From assembly GCA_002441135.1 (NCBI GenBank), contig DJVJ01000039.1, positions 593 to 23,703 on the forward strand: a stretch of DNA of 23,111 nucleotides, given 5' to 3'. Shown in pieces: positions 23,061-23,111 of this stretch. Numbering within the stretch: the first letter of the stretch is position 1; each line of letters starts with the position of its first letter. The notes under the pieces were generated by a model, which worked only from the letters and a program-made list of their open reading frames with translations, was not told where the DNA came from and made no database searches. The DNA comes from Caryophanales bacterium UBA6259. GTDB lineage: Bacteria; Bacillota; Bacilli; Tepidibacillales; Tepidibacillaceae. The position numbers were made by a program, and so were the translations under genes.

Positions 23061-23111
23061 CGATAGGATATAAATTCATAGAAAAAAAGACCTGCGGTAG
23101 TATGTCAAGAG

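Noticed and set aside
1..23111. CRISPR array, insertion sequence, tRNA or rRNA
   Set aside because: No regularly spaced direct repeats, transposase motifs, terminal inverted repeats with target duplications, or tRNA/rRNA sequence was seen when reading both strands.

Overview
The window looks like the chromosome of a low-GC Bacillota, most likely a member of the Bacillaceae. The main reasons are the twelve-gene order purE-K-B-C-S-Q-L-F-M-N-H-D, the separate PurS/PurQ/PurL form of FGAM synthase, a PurBox pair plus guanine riboswitch ahead of purE, strong GGAGG-type ribosome binding sites with some GTG/TTG starts, and intrinsic terminators with long U-tracts. A class I hybrid cluster protein behind an Fnr-type site and an Fe-S type PurF suggest a facultative or oxygen-limited lifestyle. 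The species cannot be named from the sequence alone.

Left part (1-2835): the end of an upstream transcript with a terminator; a small zinc-ribbon protein; an AEC-family permease on the minus strand with a good sigma-A promoter; and a COG1228-type metal-dependent amidohydrolase. Centre (2836-16239): the complete de novo purine operon. Its 406-nt leader holds a PurR-type PurBox pair, an extended -10 promoter, a guanine-class aptamer and a terminator, so initiation should respond to PurR/PRPP and elongation to guanine or hypoxanthine. Genes are tightly packed or overlapping except at purB-purC and purN-purH, where hairpin-forming gaps occur. PurF, S/Q/L, D, N, M, E, K, C, B and H together cover all steps from PRPP to IMP.

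Right of the operon (16240-19970): a second, probably bidirectional terminator; a 41-residue single-pass membrane protein on the minus strand; hcp for nitrosative or hydroxylamine stress behind an Fnr-like box; then a lipid kinase converging on a divergent PlsY-family acyltransferase, both of which depart from their usual motifs.

The last 3 kb (20200-22999) is an accessory-looking run of small envelope genes on the plus strand: a two-helix membrane protein, two lipoproteins, a signal-anchored helical protein, and three small membrane proteins, one only 31 residues long. The end of this run carries three degenerate copies of an intergenic repeat (core TTCTTGTGCTAACGA), and one gene there has its Shine-Dalgarno placed for an ATC codon instead of a normal start. 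Most of the window is ordinary core metabolism. The least explained parts are this tail, the lipid-enzyme pair and the small membrane ORF behind purD.
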